From Phycisphaerae bacterium (GTDB lineage: Bacteria; Planctomycetota; Phycisphaerae; Phycisphaerales; UBA1924), in NCBI GenBank assembly GCA_030432255.1, contig JAUIHS010000004.1:1-64000 (forward strand): a DNA stretch of 64,000 nucleotides, written 5' to 3'. Shown piece after piece: positions 42,685 through 51,390 of this stretch. How positions within the stretch are numbered: position 1 is the first letter of the stretch; each line of letters opens with the position of its first letter. The notes beneath the pieces are model-generated. The model made no database searches. It worked only from the letters and a program-made list of their open reading frames with translations, and had not been told where the DNA came from. The translations under genes were made by a program, and so were the position numbers.

Positions 42685-44115
42685 TCACCCCAACGCCTCA
42701 ATGATCGCGTCCAGATCGTCCGGAACCTGCACCGGGACGTTGCTGTGCTCGCCGCGGACGTCGACGCGCGGGGCGGTGTCCTGGGCTGACTTCATGTCGA
42801 TGCCGCAGTGGTATTTGACGGTGGCGTCAGGGTCCTTCAGCTGGTGGCCGGTGAGGACGCAGGCGACGGTCTCGTCGGGCTTGATGATGCCTTCGCGGAT
42901 GAGCATGCGGGCGCCGGCGACGCTGGCGGCGGAGGCGGGTTCGCAGCCGAAGCCGTGGCGTCCGACGAGGGCCTTGTGTTCCAGGATGACCTCGTCGGAG
43001 ACGGAGCGGACGACGCCGTTCATGACTTCGAGCGCGCGGAGGGCCTTGGGGAGGTTGACGGGGCGGTTGATCTCGATGGCGCTGGCGATGGTGTGGGCGC
43101 GCTCGTTGTGGGCGTCCATGCGCTCGTACTCAGAGCGGACGGCGTCGCGGAAGCAACGACCGCCGTTCCATCGGATCTTGAGTTCGTTCACGATGCGATC
43201 GAGCGTGCGGGCGCCTTCGGCGTTGATGATGGCCAGCCGCGGCATGCGGTCGATCATGCCGAGTTCGTGCAGTTCCATGAACGCCTTACCGAAGGCGGAT
43301 GAGTTCCCGAGGTTGCCGCCGGGGACGACGATCCAGTCGGGGACCTGCCAGTTGAGTCCTTCGAGGATGCGGAACATGATGGCCTTCTGCCCTTCGAGAC
43401 GGAAGGGGTTCACGGAGTTCATCAGGTAGATGCCGAGCTCGGGTCGGTCTTCGGCGAGTTGGCGCACGCGGCGAAGGCAGGCGTCGAAGTCGCCCTCAAC
43501 CTGGATGGTGCGGGCGCCGTAGTCGAGGGCCTGGCTGAGTTTGCCGTAGGCGATCTTGCCGGAGCCGATGAGGACGTACGCGGTGACGCCGGTGATGGAG
43601 GCGAAGAGGGCCAGGCTGGCGGAGGTGTTGCCGGTGGAGGCGCAGACGGCTTTCGATGCGCCGACGACGCGGGCGTGGGTGAACGCGCCGGTCATGCCGT
43701 TGTCCTTGAAGGAGCCGGAGGGGTTGAGGCCTTCGTATTCGAGGAAGAGGTTGTGGCTGGTGAGGCCGATGTCCGCCGCGAGGCGCGGCGTGTGCTGGAG
43801 GTAGGTGCGCCCCTCGCCGATAGTCTGGATCTGGTCTTCGGAGCGGTAGAAGGGCATGAGTTCACGGAATCGCCAGACGCCGGAGAGGTTGAGGCGGGCG
43901 TCGGTCTGTCCGGAGGCGTATCCGGCTCCGGCGGTGTGGCGTGCGGTGAAGGTGGCGGGGTTGCGGTCGAATCCCAGGGCCTTGTGGGCGGCGTCCCAGT
44001 CGTAGGCGACATCGAGCATGTCGCCGCAATCGTCGCAGGTGAAGGTCATGCGATCGATGTCGAACGTGGCATTGCAGTCGGGATTAATGCACTTGAGGCG
44101 GGCGTGATGGGCCAT
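42685..44115 (-). CDS. thrC: Threonine synthase
   Basis: A 476-residue PLP enzyme converting O-phosphohomoserine to threonine. The N-terminus has a zinc-ribbon-like CINPDCN and CDDCG pair, then [20 protein letters not shown] with the PLP-binding lysine, [10 protein letters not shown], the phosphate loop [15 protein letters not shown], and a C-terminal [19 protein letters not shown]. This is the bacterial form with the extra N-terminal metal ribbon. Both ends are free of overlap. It is on the opposite strand from its neighbours; no attenuator or leader peptide is visible in the 62 bases upstream of the start. Confidence 0.93.
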   Translation of the reverse strand: MAHHARLKCINPDCNATFDIDRMTFTCDDCGDMLDVAYDWDAAHKALGFDRNPATFTARHTAGAGYASGQTDARLNLSGVWRFRELMPFYRSEDQIQTIGEGRTYLQHTPRLAADIGLTSHNLFLEYEGLNPSGSFKDNGMTGAFTHARVVGASKAVCASTGNTSASLALFASITGVTAYVLIGSGKIAYGKLSQALDYGARTIQVEGDFDACLRRVRQLAEDRPELGIYLMNSVNPFRLEGQKAIMFRILEGLNWQVPDWIVVPGGNLGNSSAFGKAFMELHELGMIDRMPRLAIINAEGARTLDRIVNELKIRWNGGRCFRDAVRSEYERMDAHNERAHTIASAIEINRPVNLPKALRALEVMNGVVRSVSDEVILEHKALVGRHGFGCEPASAASVAGARMLIREGIIKPDETVACVLTGHQLKDPDATVKYHCGIDMKSAQDTAPRVDVRGEHSNVPVQVPDDLDAIIEALG

Positions 44116-44164
44116 CGTTTCGGGAATCCGTTGAGGTTGTTGAGATTCGTGGCGAGAGAACGAT

Positions 44165-44170
44165 GATAAT
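44165..44170 (+). promoter_or_regulatory. Putative -10 box, leaderless start
   Basis: GATAAT with an extended TG two bases upstream, seven bases before ATG 44178. It favours 44178 over the two upstream start candidates. Confidence 0.45.
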
Positions 44171-44177
44171 GGAATCC

Positions 44178-44867
44178 ATGTCAGAGCCCGTCATCGGCAT
44201 CTCGTGTCAGGTTCATGAGCAGCGTGCCCGCGTGCGGCTGGCGTACGTGGATGCGGTGCGTCGGGCGGGGGGCGTTCCGATCCTGCTGTCGCCGCCGGCC
44301 GGGGGGGTCGAGACGGAACTGGTGGACCGGCTGCTGGAGTTGTGTGACGGGTTGGTGCTGACGGGGGGCGATGATCCGTCGATGGAGCGGTACGGGGTGG
44401 CGACGCATCCGGCGGCGACGGTGGAGGATCCGTTGCGTCAGGCGTTCGACGAAGCCGTGCTGTCGCGGCGGGCGGCGGTGGCTCCCGACAAGCCGCTGCT
44501 GGCGATCTGCCTGGGGATGCAGCTTCTGGCGTTGAGTCGGGGCGGGACGCTGAATCAGCACCTGGCGGACGATGTGCTGACCCACGCGGATCACCTGGAC
44601 AACCGTGTGCATCCGGTGGTGCCGGAGGCGGGGTCGGGACTGGAGGCGGGGCTGGTGACGAGTTATCACCATCAGGCGGTCCGCGATGCGGGGGATCTCA
44701 GGGTGACGGCGCGGGCGCATGATGGTGTGATCGAGGCGATTGATGATCCGGAGCAGCCGTGTTGCGTGGGGGTGCAGTGGCATCCGGAGCGGACATTGAC
44801 GCCGGGTCTGGGTGATGGGTTGTTTGCGCGGCTGGTGCGTGCGGCGGGGGCGCGGGTTGGGGTTTGA
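44178..44867 (+). CDS. Class I glutamine amidotransferase-like peptidase C26
   Basis: A 229-residue protein of the gamma-glutamyl-GABA hydrolase (PuuD-like) family. [17 protein letters not shown] contains the nucleophile cysteine in the GxC[LM]G turn, and GVQWHPERT carries the catalytic histidine and glutamate. [14 protein letters not shown] is the oxyanion strand. Members cleave gamma-glutamyl bonds in polyamine or glutamine catabolism; the precise substrate is not readable here. The gene ends next to the antitoxin gene on the opposite strand, three bases away. Confidence 0.85.
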   Translation: MSEPVIGISCQVHEQRARVRLAYVDAVRRAGGVPILLSPPAGGVETELVDRLLELCDGLVLTGGDDPSMERYGVATHPAATVEDPLRQAFDEAVLSRRAAVAPDKPLLAICLGMQLLALSRGGTLNQHLADDVLTHADHLDNRVHPVVPEAGSGLEAGLVTSYHHQAVRDAGDLRVTARAHDGVIEAIDDPEQPCCVGVQWHPERTLTPGLGDGLFARLVRAAGARVGV

Positions 44868-44870
44868 GGG

Positions 44871-45203
44871 TCAGGCGGATTCGCGCGAGTCGCTTTGCGT
44901 CGTGGGGAGTGCGCGCGCGTCGACGAGCCGGGGTTGGATGTCGAGTGCGTGGAGCACGGTCGCGGCGACTTCGAAGGTGACATTGGTGTCGGTGTGGATG
45001 AGTCGAGAGATGAATGACTCGGTCTTGCCGCACTCTTGTGCGAGTTGTTTCTGGGTCCAGCCTCGCTCTTTGAGTTGTTTGAGGATGAGGAATGCGAGGT
45101 CTTCGCGCAGGGTCTGGCTCATGCCTTCGGGCGTGGCGTTGTAGCGTCGGAGGTTCTCCCAGATGTTGGCGATCATTTCCTGAGGCGAAGGTTCTTTGTC
45201 CAT
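44871..45203 (-). CDS. XRE-family antitoxin (HigA-like)
   Basis: A 110-residue helix-turn-helix protein. The DNA-binding motif is at GWTQKQLAQECGKTESFISR, a standard Cro/XRE HTH with IHTDTNVTFEVAATVLHALD after it. The gene overlaps the upstream toxin gene by 31 bases, and the toxin comes first, the order of HigBA modules. The antitoxin should bind the toxin and repress the operon through the upstream site. Start 45203 (MDKEPSPQEM) fits the family length better than the frame from 45287. Confidence 0.85.
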   Translation of the reverse strand: MDKEPSPQEMIANIWENLRRYNATPEGMSQTLREDLAFLILKQLKERGWTQKQLAQECGKTESFISRLIHTDTNVTFEVAATVLHALDIQPRLVDARALPTTQSDSRESA

Positions 45204-45544
45204 GTCTGTTGCTCCCGCGTGCGGATGGCTTCTTCCATCCGTGCGATGTCGCGCCTGTTCATCTTCTGGCCCTGCTTCTGCGTCCATGTCGCGGCGATGA
45301 ATCGGTCGGGGGCTTCGAAGAACCCGTAGATTCGGAAGAGGCTTCGGCGGGTCTGGATGGCGTAGACGCCATGTCGTTTCAGTCGGACGCTTCCGGGCGC
45401 CGCAGCGAAACCGACGTTGGCGAGATGCCGGAGATGTTTGAGCTGCCCCGCTCGGATGGGCTTGCCTAGTTCCTTGAGGACAGCGGTTGACGCCCAGACG
45501 TGCGTCTGGTCATCGACGCCGATGAAGAGGCCGTAGACATCCAT
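45173..45544 (-). CDS. HigB/RelE-like toxin
   Basis: A 123-residue protein. The family core is RLKRHGVYAIQTRRSLFRIYGFFEAPDRFIAATWTQKQGQKMNRRDIARMEEA-like (shown in segments: GVYAIQTRRSLFRIYGF, then FIAATWTQKQGQKMNRR), matching Gp49/HigB-type toxins that cleave mRNA at the ribosome. The strongly basic C-terminus fits RNA binding. ATG 45544 has AAGG just upstream. It is first in the operon, with the XRE gene overlapping its end. Phased GGAAT repeats lie 31-74 bases upstream. Divergent gene: rpe. Confidence 0.83.
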   Translation of the reverse strand: MDVYGLFIGVDDQTHVWASTAVLKELGKPIRAGQLKHLRHLANVGFAAAPGSVRLKRHGVYAIQTRRSLFRIYGFFEAPDRFIAATWTQKQGQKMNRRDIARMEEAIRTREQQTWTKNLRLRK

Positions 45545-45574
45545 ATTCTTGCCTTAAAAGTAAATTTGTCCACC

Positions 45575-45618
45575 GGAATCCGCCGGAATGGCTCGGAATA
45601 TGGGAATCCTATCAGAAT
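45575..45618. promoter_or_regulatory. Phased GGAAT repeats upstream of the toxin-antitoxin operon
   Basis: GGAAT starts at 45575, 45585, 45595 and 45603, and AGAAT at 45614, so the spacing is 10, 10, 8 and 11 bases. The near-helical phasing in the divergent region suggests a multi-site operator for the antitoxin, possibly also affecting rpe. Confidence 0.5.
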
Positions 45619-45677
45619 CCTTCCAGATGGACAATCAGTTTCCGAACAGATGTGGCCACAGATATGGTTGATCTCGC

Positions 45678-45683
45678 TACCAT
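45678..45683 (+). promoter_or_regulatory. Putative -10 box, leaderless start of rpe
   Basis: TACCAT, seven bases, then ATG 45691. Upstream GTG 45652 and ATG 45664 and 45682 are less likely starts on this basis. Confidence 0.45.
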
Positions 45684-45690
45684 GCCTCCC

Positions 45691-46419
45691 ATGAGTCGAG
45701 ACACGTTGCTGACGAAGCCGGGGCGGTTGCCGCTGATTGCGCCGTCGATTCTCTCTGCGGACTTCGCGCGGATGGGGGCCGAGTGTGCGCACGTGCTGGG
45801 GGCGGGGGCTGACCTGCTGCACATCGATGTGATGGACGGCCACTTCGTGCCCAACGTCACGATGGGGCCGGACCTGGTGCGGTGTCTGCGGCGGGCGTTG
45901 CCGGAGGCGTTTCTGGATGTGCACATCATGGTCACGGATCCGGAGCAGTACATCGATCCCTTCGCGGATGCGGGGGCGGACAGTCTGACGTTTCACATCG
46001 AGCCGGTGCTGGACCGGCATGCGGGGACGGGGCGGGCACCGTTGAGCGAGGGGTATGACGTGCGGGCGGTCGCGGAACGGATACGTGCGCGGGGGATGGC
46101 GCCGGGGCTGGCGATCAATCCGCCGATTCCGGTGGAGACAATCTTCGAGTTCATCGAGGTGATGGACCTCGTGCTGGTGATGAGCGTGAATCCTGGGTTC
46201 AGCGGGCAGGCATTCATCGAGGACGTGCTCTCCAAGACCCGAACAATTTCAGAGCGGCTGAGGCCGGATCAGCGGCTTCAGATGGATGGCGGGATCAAGC
46301 CTGAGAACGCGGCGATGGTGCGAGATGCGGGTTGTGACGTCCTGGTGGCGGCTTCGGCGATCTTCGGGCGTCCGGAGGAGGAGCGCGCGGGGGTCATCGA
46401 GGCGTTGCGCGGGGCGTGA
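45691..46419 (+). CDS. rpe: Ribulose-phosphate 3-epimerase
   Basis: A 242-residue TIM-barrel enzyme interconverting ribulose 5-phosphate and xylulose 5-phosphate in the pentose phosphate pathway. Motifs are APSILSADFARM, HIDVMDGHFVPNVTMGP with the metal-binding H..D, MSVNPGFSGQAFIE, and DGGIKPENA at the phosphate end. Slightly longer than typical because of a small insertion (RHAGTGRAPLSEGYDVRAVAE). Start 45691 (MSRDTLLTKPGR) fits the TACCAT box. It lies divergent to the toxin-antitoxin operon, and the operator repeats occupy the shared region. Confidence 0.94.
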   Translation: MSRDTLLTKPGRLPLIAPSILSADFARMGAECAHVLGAGADLLHIDVMDGHFVPNVTMGPDLVRCLRRALPEAFLDVHIMVTDPEQYIDPFADAGADSLTFHIEPVLDRHAGTGRAPLSEGYDVRAVAERIRARGMAPGLAINPPIPVETIFEFIEVMDLVLVMSVNPGFSGQAFIEDVLSKTRTISERLRPDQRLQMDGGIKPENAAMVRDAGCDVLVAASAIFGRPEEERAGVIEALRGA

Positions 46420-46527
46420 TCAATTGGCCGGTCGGGTTGGTTCGAGCCTTGCATTGGTGATATCGTGAGCATTCTTTACACCCGGCATCCGGCCCGTTGC
46501 CGGCGGGGTTGGATTGGGACGGAGCAC

Positions 46528-47154
46528 ATGGCCAAGTCAGGGAACATTTCGGTCATCCTGGTTCGGAGCGGCGCGACCGAGTGGGACGAGCAGGATCGGC
46601 TGCAGGGCAAGATGGACCTGCCGTTGACGGATGCCGGCCGCGAGGGCGTCGAGTCGGTTCTCGATGCGTTCATCGATGCGAACCCGGGGATCGAGTCGGG
46701 GACGGTGCACGGCGGTCCGAGCGAGGGGAGCCGGGAGACGGCTCGCCTGGTCGCGAAGCGTTTCGGCGTTCGGACGAAGTCGCACGGTGGCCTGGAGGGC
46801 ATGGACCTCGGCCTGTGGGAGGGGTTGTTGTACGAGGACCTCGTGGATCGTTATTCGAAGGCGTTCAAGCAGTGGCGTGAGGACCCGGCAGCGGTGCGTG
46901 CCCCGGAGGGCGAGACGCTGGTTGATCTGGAGCGTCGTCTGTTGACGACGGTGGGGAAGATTCTGGAGAAGGCGGGCGACGGCCAGGTGCTGGTGTTGCG
47001 TCCGATCCAGTTGACGTTGCTCGTGATGCGGCTTGAGGGTGAGGAGACATCGGGCTTCTGGAACCGGATGGAGGCGATGCCTCCGATTCAGCGTGTCGAG
47101 TTGGCCCGGTCGTCACTGCGTCAACTGGTGGAGAGTCTGAAGGCCAGCGCGTGA
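46528..47154 (+). CDS. Histidine-phosphatase-superfamily protein lacking both catalytic histidines (predicted pseudoenzyme)
   Basis: A 208-residue protein with a histidine-phosphatase fold pattern: SVILVRSGATEWDEQDRLQG, DLPLTDAGREGVESV, TVHGGPSEGSRETARLVAKRF, MDLGLWEGLLYEDLVDRY, and GETLVDLERRLLTTVGKIL. In active members the first motif is LVRHGET, but here residues 13-15 are RSG, and the usual closing SHGG is replaced around 157-161 by LRPIQ. Both histidines used for phosphoryl transfer are absent, so it is probably not a phosphatase but may bind a phosphorylated ligand or partner. ATG 46528 is 375 bases before accD-linked sequence. A TATCGT box near 46459 could be the promoter. Confidence 0.78.
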   Translation: MAKSGNISVILVRSGATEWDEQDRLQGKMDLPLTDAGREGVESVLDAFIDANPGIESGTVHGGPSEGSRETARLVAKRFGVRTKSHGGLEGMDLGLWEGLLYEDLVDRYSKAFKQWREDPAAVRAPEGETLVDLERRLLTTVGKILEKAGDGQVLVLRPIQLTLLVMRLEGEETSGFWNRMEAMPPIQRVELARSSLRQLVESLKASA

Positions 47155-47194
47155 GTGTTGCATCATCCGACGATGGATGAACGGAGAATCATGG

Positions 47195-48037
47195 ATGACC
47201 CAGGCAGGCGCACGATCATGGACTGAGAGCCGGGAAGGCCGGGAAGTGAAGATCCCGGAGGGTCTGTGGCTGAGTTGCCCGGCATGCGAGGAGATGATCT
47301 ACCGGAAGCAGATGGAGGCAAATGCGCACGTCTGTCCGCTGTGTGATCATCACTTCCGCATCGGCGCGCAGGAGCGTGTGCGGCAGTTATCTGACGCGAA
47401 CACGTTTGAGCCGATGTTCGAGAACCTCTCGACGGTGGATCCGTTGAAATTCGTGGATCTGAAGTCGTACAAGCAGCGCCTGAAGGCGGAGCAGCAGAAG
47501 ACGGGTCAGAAAGAGGGCGTGCAGTGCGGCCGGGCCTTTGTGAAGGGTCGCGCCGTGATGCTGTGCTGCCTGGATCTGACCTTTTTCATGGGGACGCTGT
47601 CGAGCGTGGTGGGTGAGAAGATCACGCGTTCGATTGAGCATGCGACGGAGCATGACCTGCCGCTGATCATCGTCAGTTGTTCAGGCGGTGCGCGGATGCA
47701 GGAGTCGGGTTTCTCGCTGATGCAGATGGCAAAGACGAGTGCAGCCCTGGCGCGTCATGATGATGCGGGTGGCCTGTTCATCTCGGTGCTGACGGATCCG
47801 ACGACAGGTGGCGTGACGGCGAGTTTCGCGATGCTGGGCGACGTGATTCTGGCGGAGCCGAAGGCTCTGATCGGGTTTGCGGGGCCGCGGGTGATCAAGC
47901 AGACGATCAGGCAGGAGTTGCCGGCGGGGTTCCAGACTTCGGAGTTCCTGCTTGATGCGGGGATCATTGACCGGGTGGTGCATCGCCAGGAGTTGAGGAA
48001 CGAGATTGCGCGGATTGTTGACTTTGCGAATAAGTAG
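47195..48037 (+). CDS. accD: Acetyl-CoA carboxylase carboxyltransferase subunit beta
   Basis: A 280-residue carboxyltransferase subunit. The zinc ribbon has C28, C31, C47 and C50 (CPAC and CPLC), followed by the crotonase-like core: FMGTLSSVVGEKITRSIEHA, SCSGGARMQESGFSLMQMAK, PTTGGVTASFAMLGDVILAEP, and IGFAGPRVIKQTIRQELP. With AccA it transfers CO2 from biotin carboxyl carrier protein to acetyl-CoA, the first step of fatty acid synthesis. ATG 47195 is preferred to 47177 because GGAGA is eight bases before it. It closes a rightward run with rpe and the histidine-phosphatase-like gene and ends at a heptamer tract. Confidence 0.95.
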   Translation: MTQAGARSWTESREGREVKIPEGLWLSCPACEEMIYRKQMEANAHVCPLCDHHFRIGAQERVRQLSDANTFEPMFENLSTVDPLKFVDLKSYKQRLKAEQQKTGQKEGVQCGRAFVKGRAVMLCCLDLTFFMGTLSSVVGEKITRSIEHATEHDLPLIIVSCSGGARMQESGFSLMQMAKTSAALARHDDAGGLFISVLTDPTTGGVTASFAMLGDVILAEPKALIGFAGPRVIKQTIRQELPAGFQTSEFLLDAGIIDRVVHRQELRNEIARIVDFANK

Positions 48038-48099
48038 GCTGGTAGCTGGTAGCTGGTAGCTGGTAGCTGGTAGCTGGTGGTTGGTGGTTGGTGGCTTGG
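48037..48099. repeat. Heptanucleotide repeat tract (AGCTGGT)
   Basis: Nine phased units: GGCTGGT, five AGCTGGT, two GGTTGGT and GGCTTGG. It begins at the last base of the accD stop codon. The same words occur at 53722-53770 and, in both orientations, near 30375 and 31449. Confidence 0.9.
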
Positions 48100-48108
48100 A
48101 GGGGGAGC

Positions 48109-48603
48109 GTGACTGAACTCTTGGTTGATGCAGGCTTGGGTGGTATGGCGACGGTTCATCAGATCAGTGTTTCGGATGGTGGGGTTCCGAAGTTGTCGGT
48201 TGAGCGTGCGCGCGTTCTGGTTGGGGGGGTTGAGGGTGATCGGCAGCGTGATCTCAAGCATCATGGTGGGCCGATGCGCGCGGTGTGTCTGCTGGGGCTG
48301 GATGTGATCGAGCGCTTGAATGGTGAAGGACACCCGATTGCGCCGGGCACCGTAGGCGAGAACATCACGGTGGCCGGGCTGGACTGGGCCGATGTCGTGA
48401 TCGGGACGCGGTTCGTCTTTGCCGGTGGTGTTGAACTCGAAGTGACGAGCTGGGCGGCGCCGTGCTCGATTATCCGGGACTCGTTCGCGGGACTGCAATT
48501 CAAGCGGATCGAAGCGGAAACGCACCCCGGGGAAGCGCGGGCGTATGCTCGGGTGGTCACGGAGGGGATCGTCGAGGCGGGCGAGGGTGTGGAGATCGGG
48601 TGA
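48109..48603 (+). CDS. MOSC-domain protein
   Basis: A 164-residue MOSC protein. VGGVEGDRQRDLKHHGGPMRAV, IAPGTVGENITVAGLDWADV, and SWAAPCSIIRDSF with the conserved cysteine match the molybdenum cofactor sulfurase C-terminal family (YiiM-like). Members bind molybdenum cofactor or transfer sulfur, detoxifying N-hydroxylated bases in some bacteria. The start is GTG 48109 with GGAGGGGGAG just upstream; ATG 48145 is the alternative. It follows accD across a repeat tract and precedes an opposite-strand gene; no molybdoenzyme is nearby. Confidence 0.85.
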   Translation: MTELLVDAGLGGMATVHQISVSDGGVPKLSVERARVLVGGVEGDRQRDLKHHGGPMRAVCLLGLDVIERLNGEGHPIAPGTVGENITVAGLDWADVVIGTRFVFAGGVELEVTSWAAPCSIIRDSFAGLQFKRIEAETHPGEARAYARVVTEGIVEAGEGVEIG

Positions 48604-48639
48604 TTCTGGTGGGGCGGGGAGCGAGGTGCGGGTGTTGGT

Positions 48640-49281
48640 TCAGCAGGTGGTGCTCCACTGGGCGAGGACGAGGTTGAGGTCCTCAAAGTCGATCTGGCCG
48701 CTGTTGTCCAGGTCGGCGCCGGCGTTGAAGCCGGGGTCCCCCGACTGGAGGGCCCACGCGGCGAGGATGGCGTTCAGGTCGTCGAAGTTGACCGCGCCGT
48801 CGCCCGTGGCATCACCGGGGCAGGGTGGGACGATCGCGACGAAGTGAGTGTCGTCGTCCAGGTTGATCCAGCCGTGGTTCTCGCTCCAGGCGTAGCCGCG
48901 AAGTCGGCCCGCGGCATCATCCCAGCGTGCGCCTGCGGCGCCGGCGAAGGGTTCGGTACCGAAGTTGATCCAGCCGGTGTTGCCACCCCATGCGTAGCCG
49001 TCGAGGTAGCCGCTGGGCAGGATGTTGATGCCGGTGTCGGCGCCGCCGGTGTTGTTGTAGGGACCGTTGCCATTTCCGGTGGTGATCCACCCGGCCTGTT
49101 CAGACCAGATGAGTCCGGAGAGGTGGTCGCCATGATGCTGGACGCCGTGCTCGGTGCCCCAGTTGAGCCAGCCGAGATTGTCGGCCCAGGTGAATGCGTG
49201 GGCGGGGTCGACATCTGAGGCTGCGAGCGTCGTGGTGGCGATGGTTGCGGCCGCGAGGACGGCGCATTGCGAACGGATCAT
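48640..49281 (-). CDS. Secreted protein with LGWINWG repeats and dockerin-like C-terminus
   Basis: A 213-residue exported protein. After the signal peptide (AVLAAATIATTTLAASD) come four short repeats with the motif LGWLNWG, AGWITTG, TGWINFG, HGWINLD, each preceded by an aromatic-rich strand, a pattern of small secreted beta structures. The C-terminus holds the paired GDATGDGAVNFDDLNAILAA and GQIDFEDLNLVLAQW repeat. No enzymatic motif. It is 11 bases downstream of the beta-helix gene on the same strand and probably in one operon. The paired terminal repeat is shared with the HAF-repeat protein at 38606. Confidence 0.8.
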   Translation of the reverse strand: MIRSQCAVLAAATIATTTLAASDVDPAHAFTWADNLGWLNWGTEHGVQHHGDHLSGLIWSEQAGWITTGNGNGPYNNTGGADTGINILPSGYLDGYAWGGNTGWINFGTEPFAGAAGARWDDAAGRLRGYAWSENHGWINLDDDTHFVAIVPPCPGDATGDGAVNFDDLNAILAAWALQSGDPGFNAGADLDNSGQIDFEDLNLVLAQWSTTC

Positions 49282-49292
49282 GATGAGCCTCC

Positions 49293-50648
49293 TCAGTTGC
49301 AGTCGAAGTTCTCTCGTCCGGTGGTGGCCTGATTGGGATGCGTGATGGAGTCGGCGACCTTGGGATTGTTCCCGGTACCGCCGGTGAATCCCATGACGCC
49401 GCCATAGGTGCAGCGTTGTGCCATGCAGCCGTTGCCGTTGAGGACGAGTGCCATCACGAATCCGGAGAACTTGCAGCCATCGAAGGTGACTTCATGTGCT
49501 GCACAGTCGACGGCATTGGTCATGAAGGGGCCTCGGAACGAGCAGTCCTTGATGTTGGATCCGGATGCGGGGAGTGAGATCTGGAGCAGCGGGTTGCCGG
49601 AGTTGTCGGTGAAGGCGCAGTCCTTGATCTGCGAGTACCCGGAGACATAGAGCGGGCCGGTGTTGCCGTAGGCGGTCATGCCGGTACAGGTGGAGCCTTC
49701 GCCGAGTTCGCCGGTGGCACCGTTGCTGTTGGAGGTGCACTGCCAGTAACGTCCGTGGGTCACGGTGTCGTAGCCCTTGTCCGTGCACCCGCTGGCGTTG
49801 CAGAACGAGTAGTTGACATCGGTGATTCCGCCGTAGCCCTGGAAGCAGCCGGACGTGTTGCAGTGGGAGACGTTGCCACTCTCGGTGAAGATGCCGACGC
49901 CGCTGTAGCCGCTGACATTGGTGTAGCTGACGTTGGCGTTGGCGCCGAGGTCGCATCCGTTGGCGAGCATGCCAGTGCCGTCACCCTGGAGGTTGCAGCG
50001 CGTCACCATGGTGTTCGTCCCCGCGGTGATGCCGGACTGCGAGTTCACGATGCGCACGTTCTCGAGGCAGGCGTTGTCGCCGAGTTCGATGGCGGAACTG
50101 GGGACGTCCTTGATGACGACGTTGCGCAGGACCACGTTACTGAACGCGGTGAGATCAATCTTGCCGCCGCAGATGGTGAGGTTCTCGAGGACGATGTTCC
50201 TGCCGCCGGCGCCGGTTGCCACATTCGAGAAAAAGGCGTGTGAGAAGCCCTTGATGGTGCCGTTGCGGACGGTGACGTTGCCGAGGCTGTTGATCTCAAA
50301 CGCGCTGGCTCCGCTCTCGGTGTTCTCAAGGGTGAAGCCGTTCATGTCGACGGTCACATTGTCGGCCTGGATGTCGACGGCTCGGTGTGCATCGTTGTGC
50401 TGCGAGGGGGCGACTTGGATGTTGCCGTTGAAGGTGTAGCTGCCGCCCCGGTCGATGTCGTGGATGCCGCCGCCACCGGGGAGGGGATCTCCCGGGAGAT
50501 AGTTGACGACGTTCTTGCCCGTGGAGGTGGGTGTTCCGTTGGGGGGATCGAGTGGGCCGGCGATCGCTGCGGGGACGGCCAGCATGGTCACCGCTGCCAC
50601 AGCGGCCACCGGGAGAATTCTGCTTTGCACCATCGTTCCGATATTCAT
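49293..50648 (-). CDS. Secreted parallel beta-helix repeat protein
   Basis: A 451-residue exported protein. AAGGAG precedes ATG 50648, and the signal peptide ends near PAAIAGP. The body shows beta-helix turns: ADNVTVDMNGFTLEN, NVTVRNGTIKGFSHAF, NIVLENLTICGGKIDLTAF, VLRNVVIKDVPSSAIEL and onward, with N and V/I stacks. The second half is rich in cysteine (NVSHCNTSGCFQGYGG, NYSFCNASGC) unlike the first. Such proteins are often polysaccharide lyases or surface adhesins, but no catalytic residues are identifiable. A TMAYGNTGPLYVSGYS-like turn continues to the end. Confidence 0.83.
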   Translation of the reverse strand: MNIGTMVQSRILPVAAVAAVTMLAVPAAIAGPLDPPNGTPTSTGKNVVNYLPGDPLPGGGGIHDIDRGGSYTFNGNIQVAPSQHNDAHRAVDIQADNVTVDMNGFTLENTESGASAFEINSLGNVTVRNGTIKGFSHAFFSNVATGAGGRNIVLENLTICGGKIDLTAFSNVVLRNVVIKDVPSSAIELGDNACLENVRIVNSQSGITAGTNTMVTRCNLQGDGTGMLANGCDLGANANVSYTNVSGYSGVGIFTESGNVSHCNTSGCFQGYGGITDVNYSFCNASGCTDKGYDTVTHGRYWQCTSNSNGATGELGEGSTCTGMTAYGNTGPLYVSGYSQIKDCAFTDNSGNPLLQISLPASGSNIKDCSFRGPFMTNAVDCAAHEVTFDGCKFSGFVMALVLNGNGCMAQRCTYGGVMGFTGGTGNNPKVADSITHPNQATTGRENFDCN

Positions 50649-50814
50649 GCTCAACTCCTTGGCTTGGCGCACACCGACAGCAGGCCGCGTGCCGCGTCTC
50701 GGGATTCCTGTCGCTCGTTCATCTCCATCACGGATTCGGGCGTGGCGCGGCGCAGAAGTCGCGGCGAATTTCTTGTGATTCCCCCTCCTGGGCGGATAAT
50801 GCGGGTGTAGGGCC

Positions 50815-51390
50815 ATGGAGACTGCGGAACGAGACAGAACGACGAGCCTGCTTGCGCGAGCGAGCGCCGGCGATTCCGGGGCCGAGGCGCCGTTGCTGGA
50901 TGTTGTGTATGCGCGGCTTCGGGCGCTGGCTGCGAGTTACCTGAGCGGCCAGGCGCAGCGGCACACGTTGCAGCCGACGGCGCTGGTGCATGAGGCGTTC
51001 ATCCGCATCGTGGATCACTCGCGCTGTTCACCGCAGGATGAGGGGCACTTCCTGGCGCTGGCGGCGACGGCCATGCGTCAGATCCTGGTGGACCACGCGC
51101 GCTCGCGCGGCGCATTGAAGCGAGGCGGCGATCATCGGCGGATCACGCTGAGCGGCTTGGATGCCGGCAAGGATGCGCCGGTGGACCTGCTGGATCTGGA
51201 TGAGGCGCTGGGCGAACTGGCGCAGCGAAGTGAACGCCAGGTGCGGGTGGTTGAACTGCGGTTCTTCGGAGGCTTGTCCGTGCCTCAGTGTGCGGCGCTG
51301 CTGGGGGTCTCGGATCGGACGATCGAATCGGACTGGCGGATGGCGCGGGCGTGGCTGCATGCGACACTGGTGCGAGGTGCCTCACCGTGA
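50815..51390 (+). CDS. ECF-type RNA polymerase sigma factor (TIGR02999-like)
   Basis: A 191-residue sigma factor. LRALAASYLSGQAQRHTLQPTALVHEAFIRI is the sigma-2 region in the form found in the planctomycete/acidobacterial TIGR02999 family, and VELRFFGGLSVPQCAALLGVSDRTIESDWRMARAWL is the sigma-4 HTH. Such factors are commonly paired with a Ser/Thr kinase, as here: the stop codon overlaps the kinase start by four bases (GTGA at 51387-51390), so the kinase may control sigma activity, for example by phosphorylation. A GATAAT box lies 14 bases before ATG 50815. No anti-sigma factor is visible. Confidence 0.9.
   Translation: METAERDRTTSLLARASAGDSGAEAPLLDVVYARLRALAASYLSGQAQRHTLQPTALVHEAFIRIVDHSRCSPQDEGHFLALAATAMRQILVDHARSRGALKRGGDHRRITLSGLDAGKDAPVDLLDLDEALGELAQRSERQVRVVELRFFGGLSVPQCAALLGVSDRTIESDWRMARAWLHATLVRGASP

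Noticed and set aside
46528..47154. Active phosphoglycerate mutase-like enzyme.
   Set aside because: Both catalytic histidines are missing.
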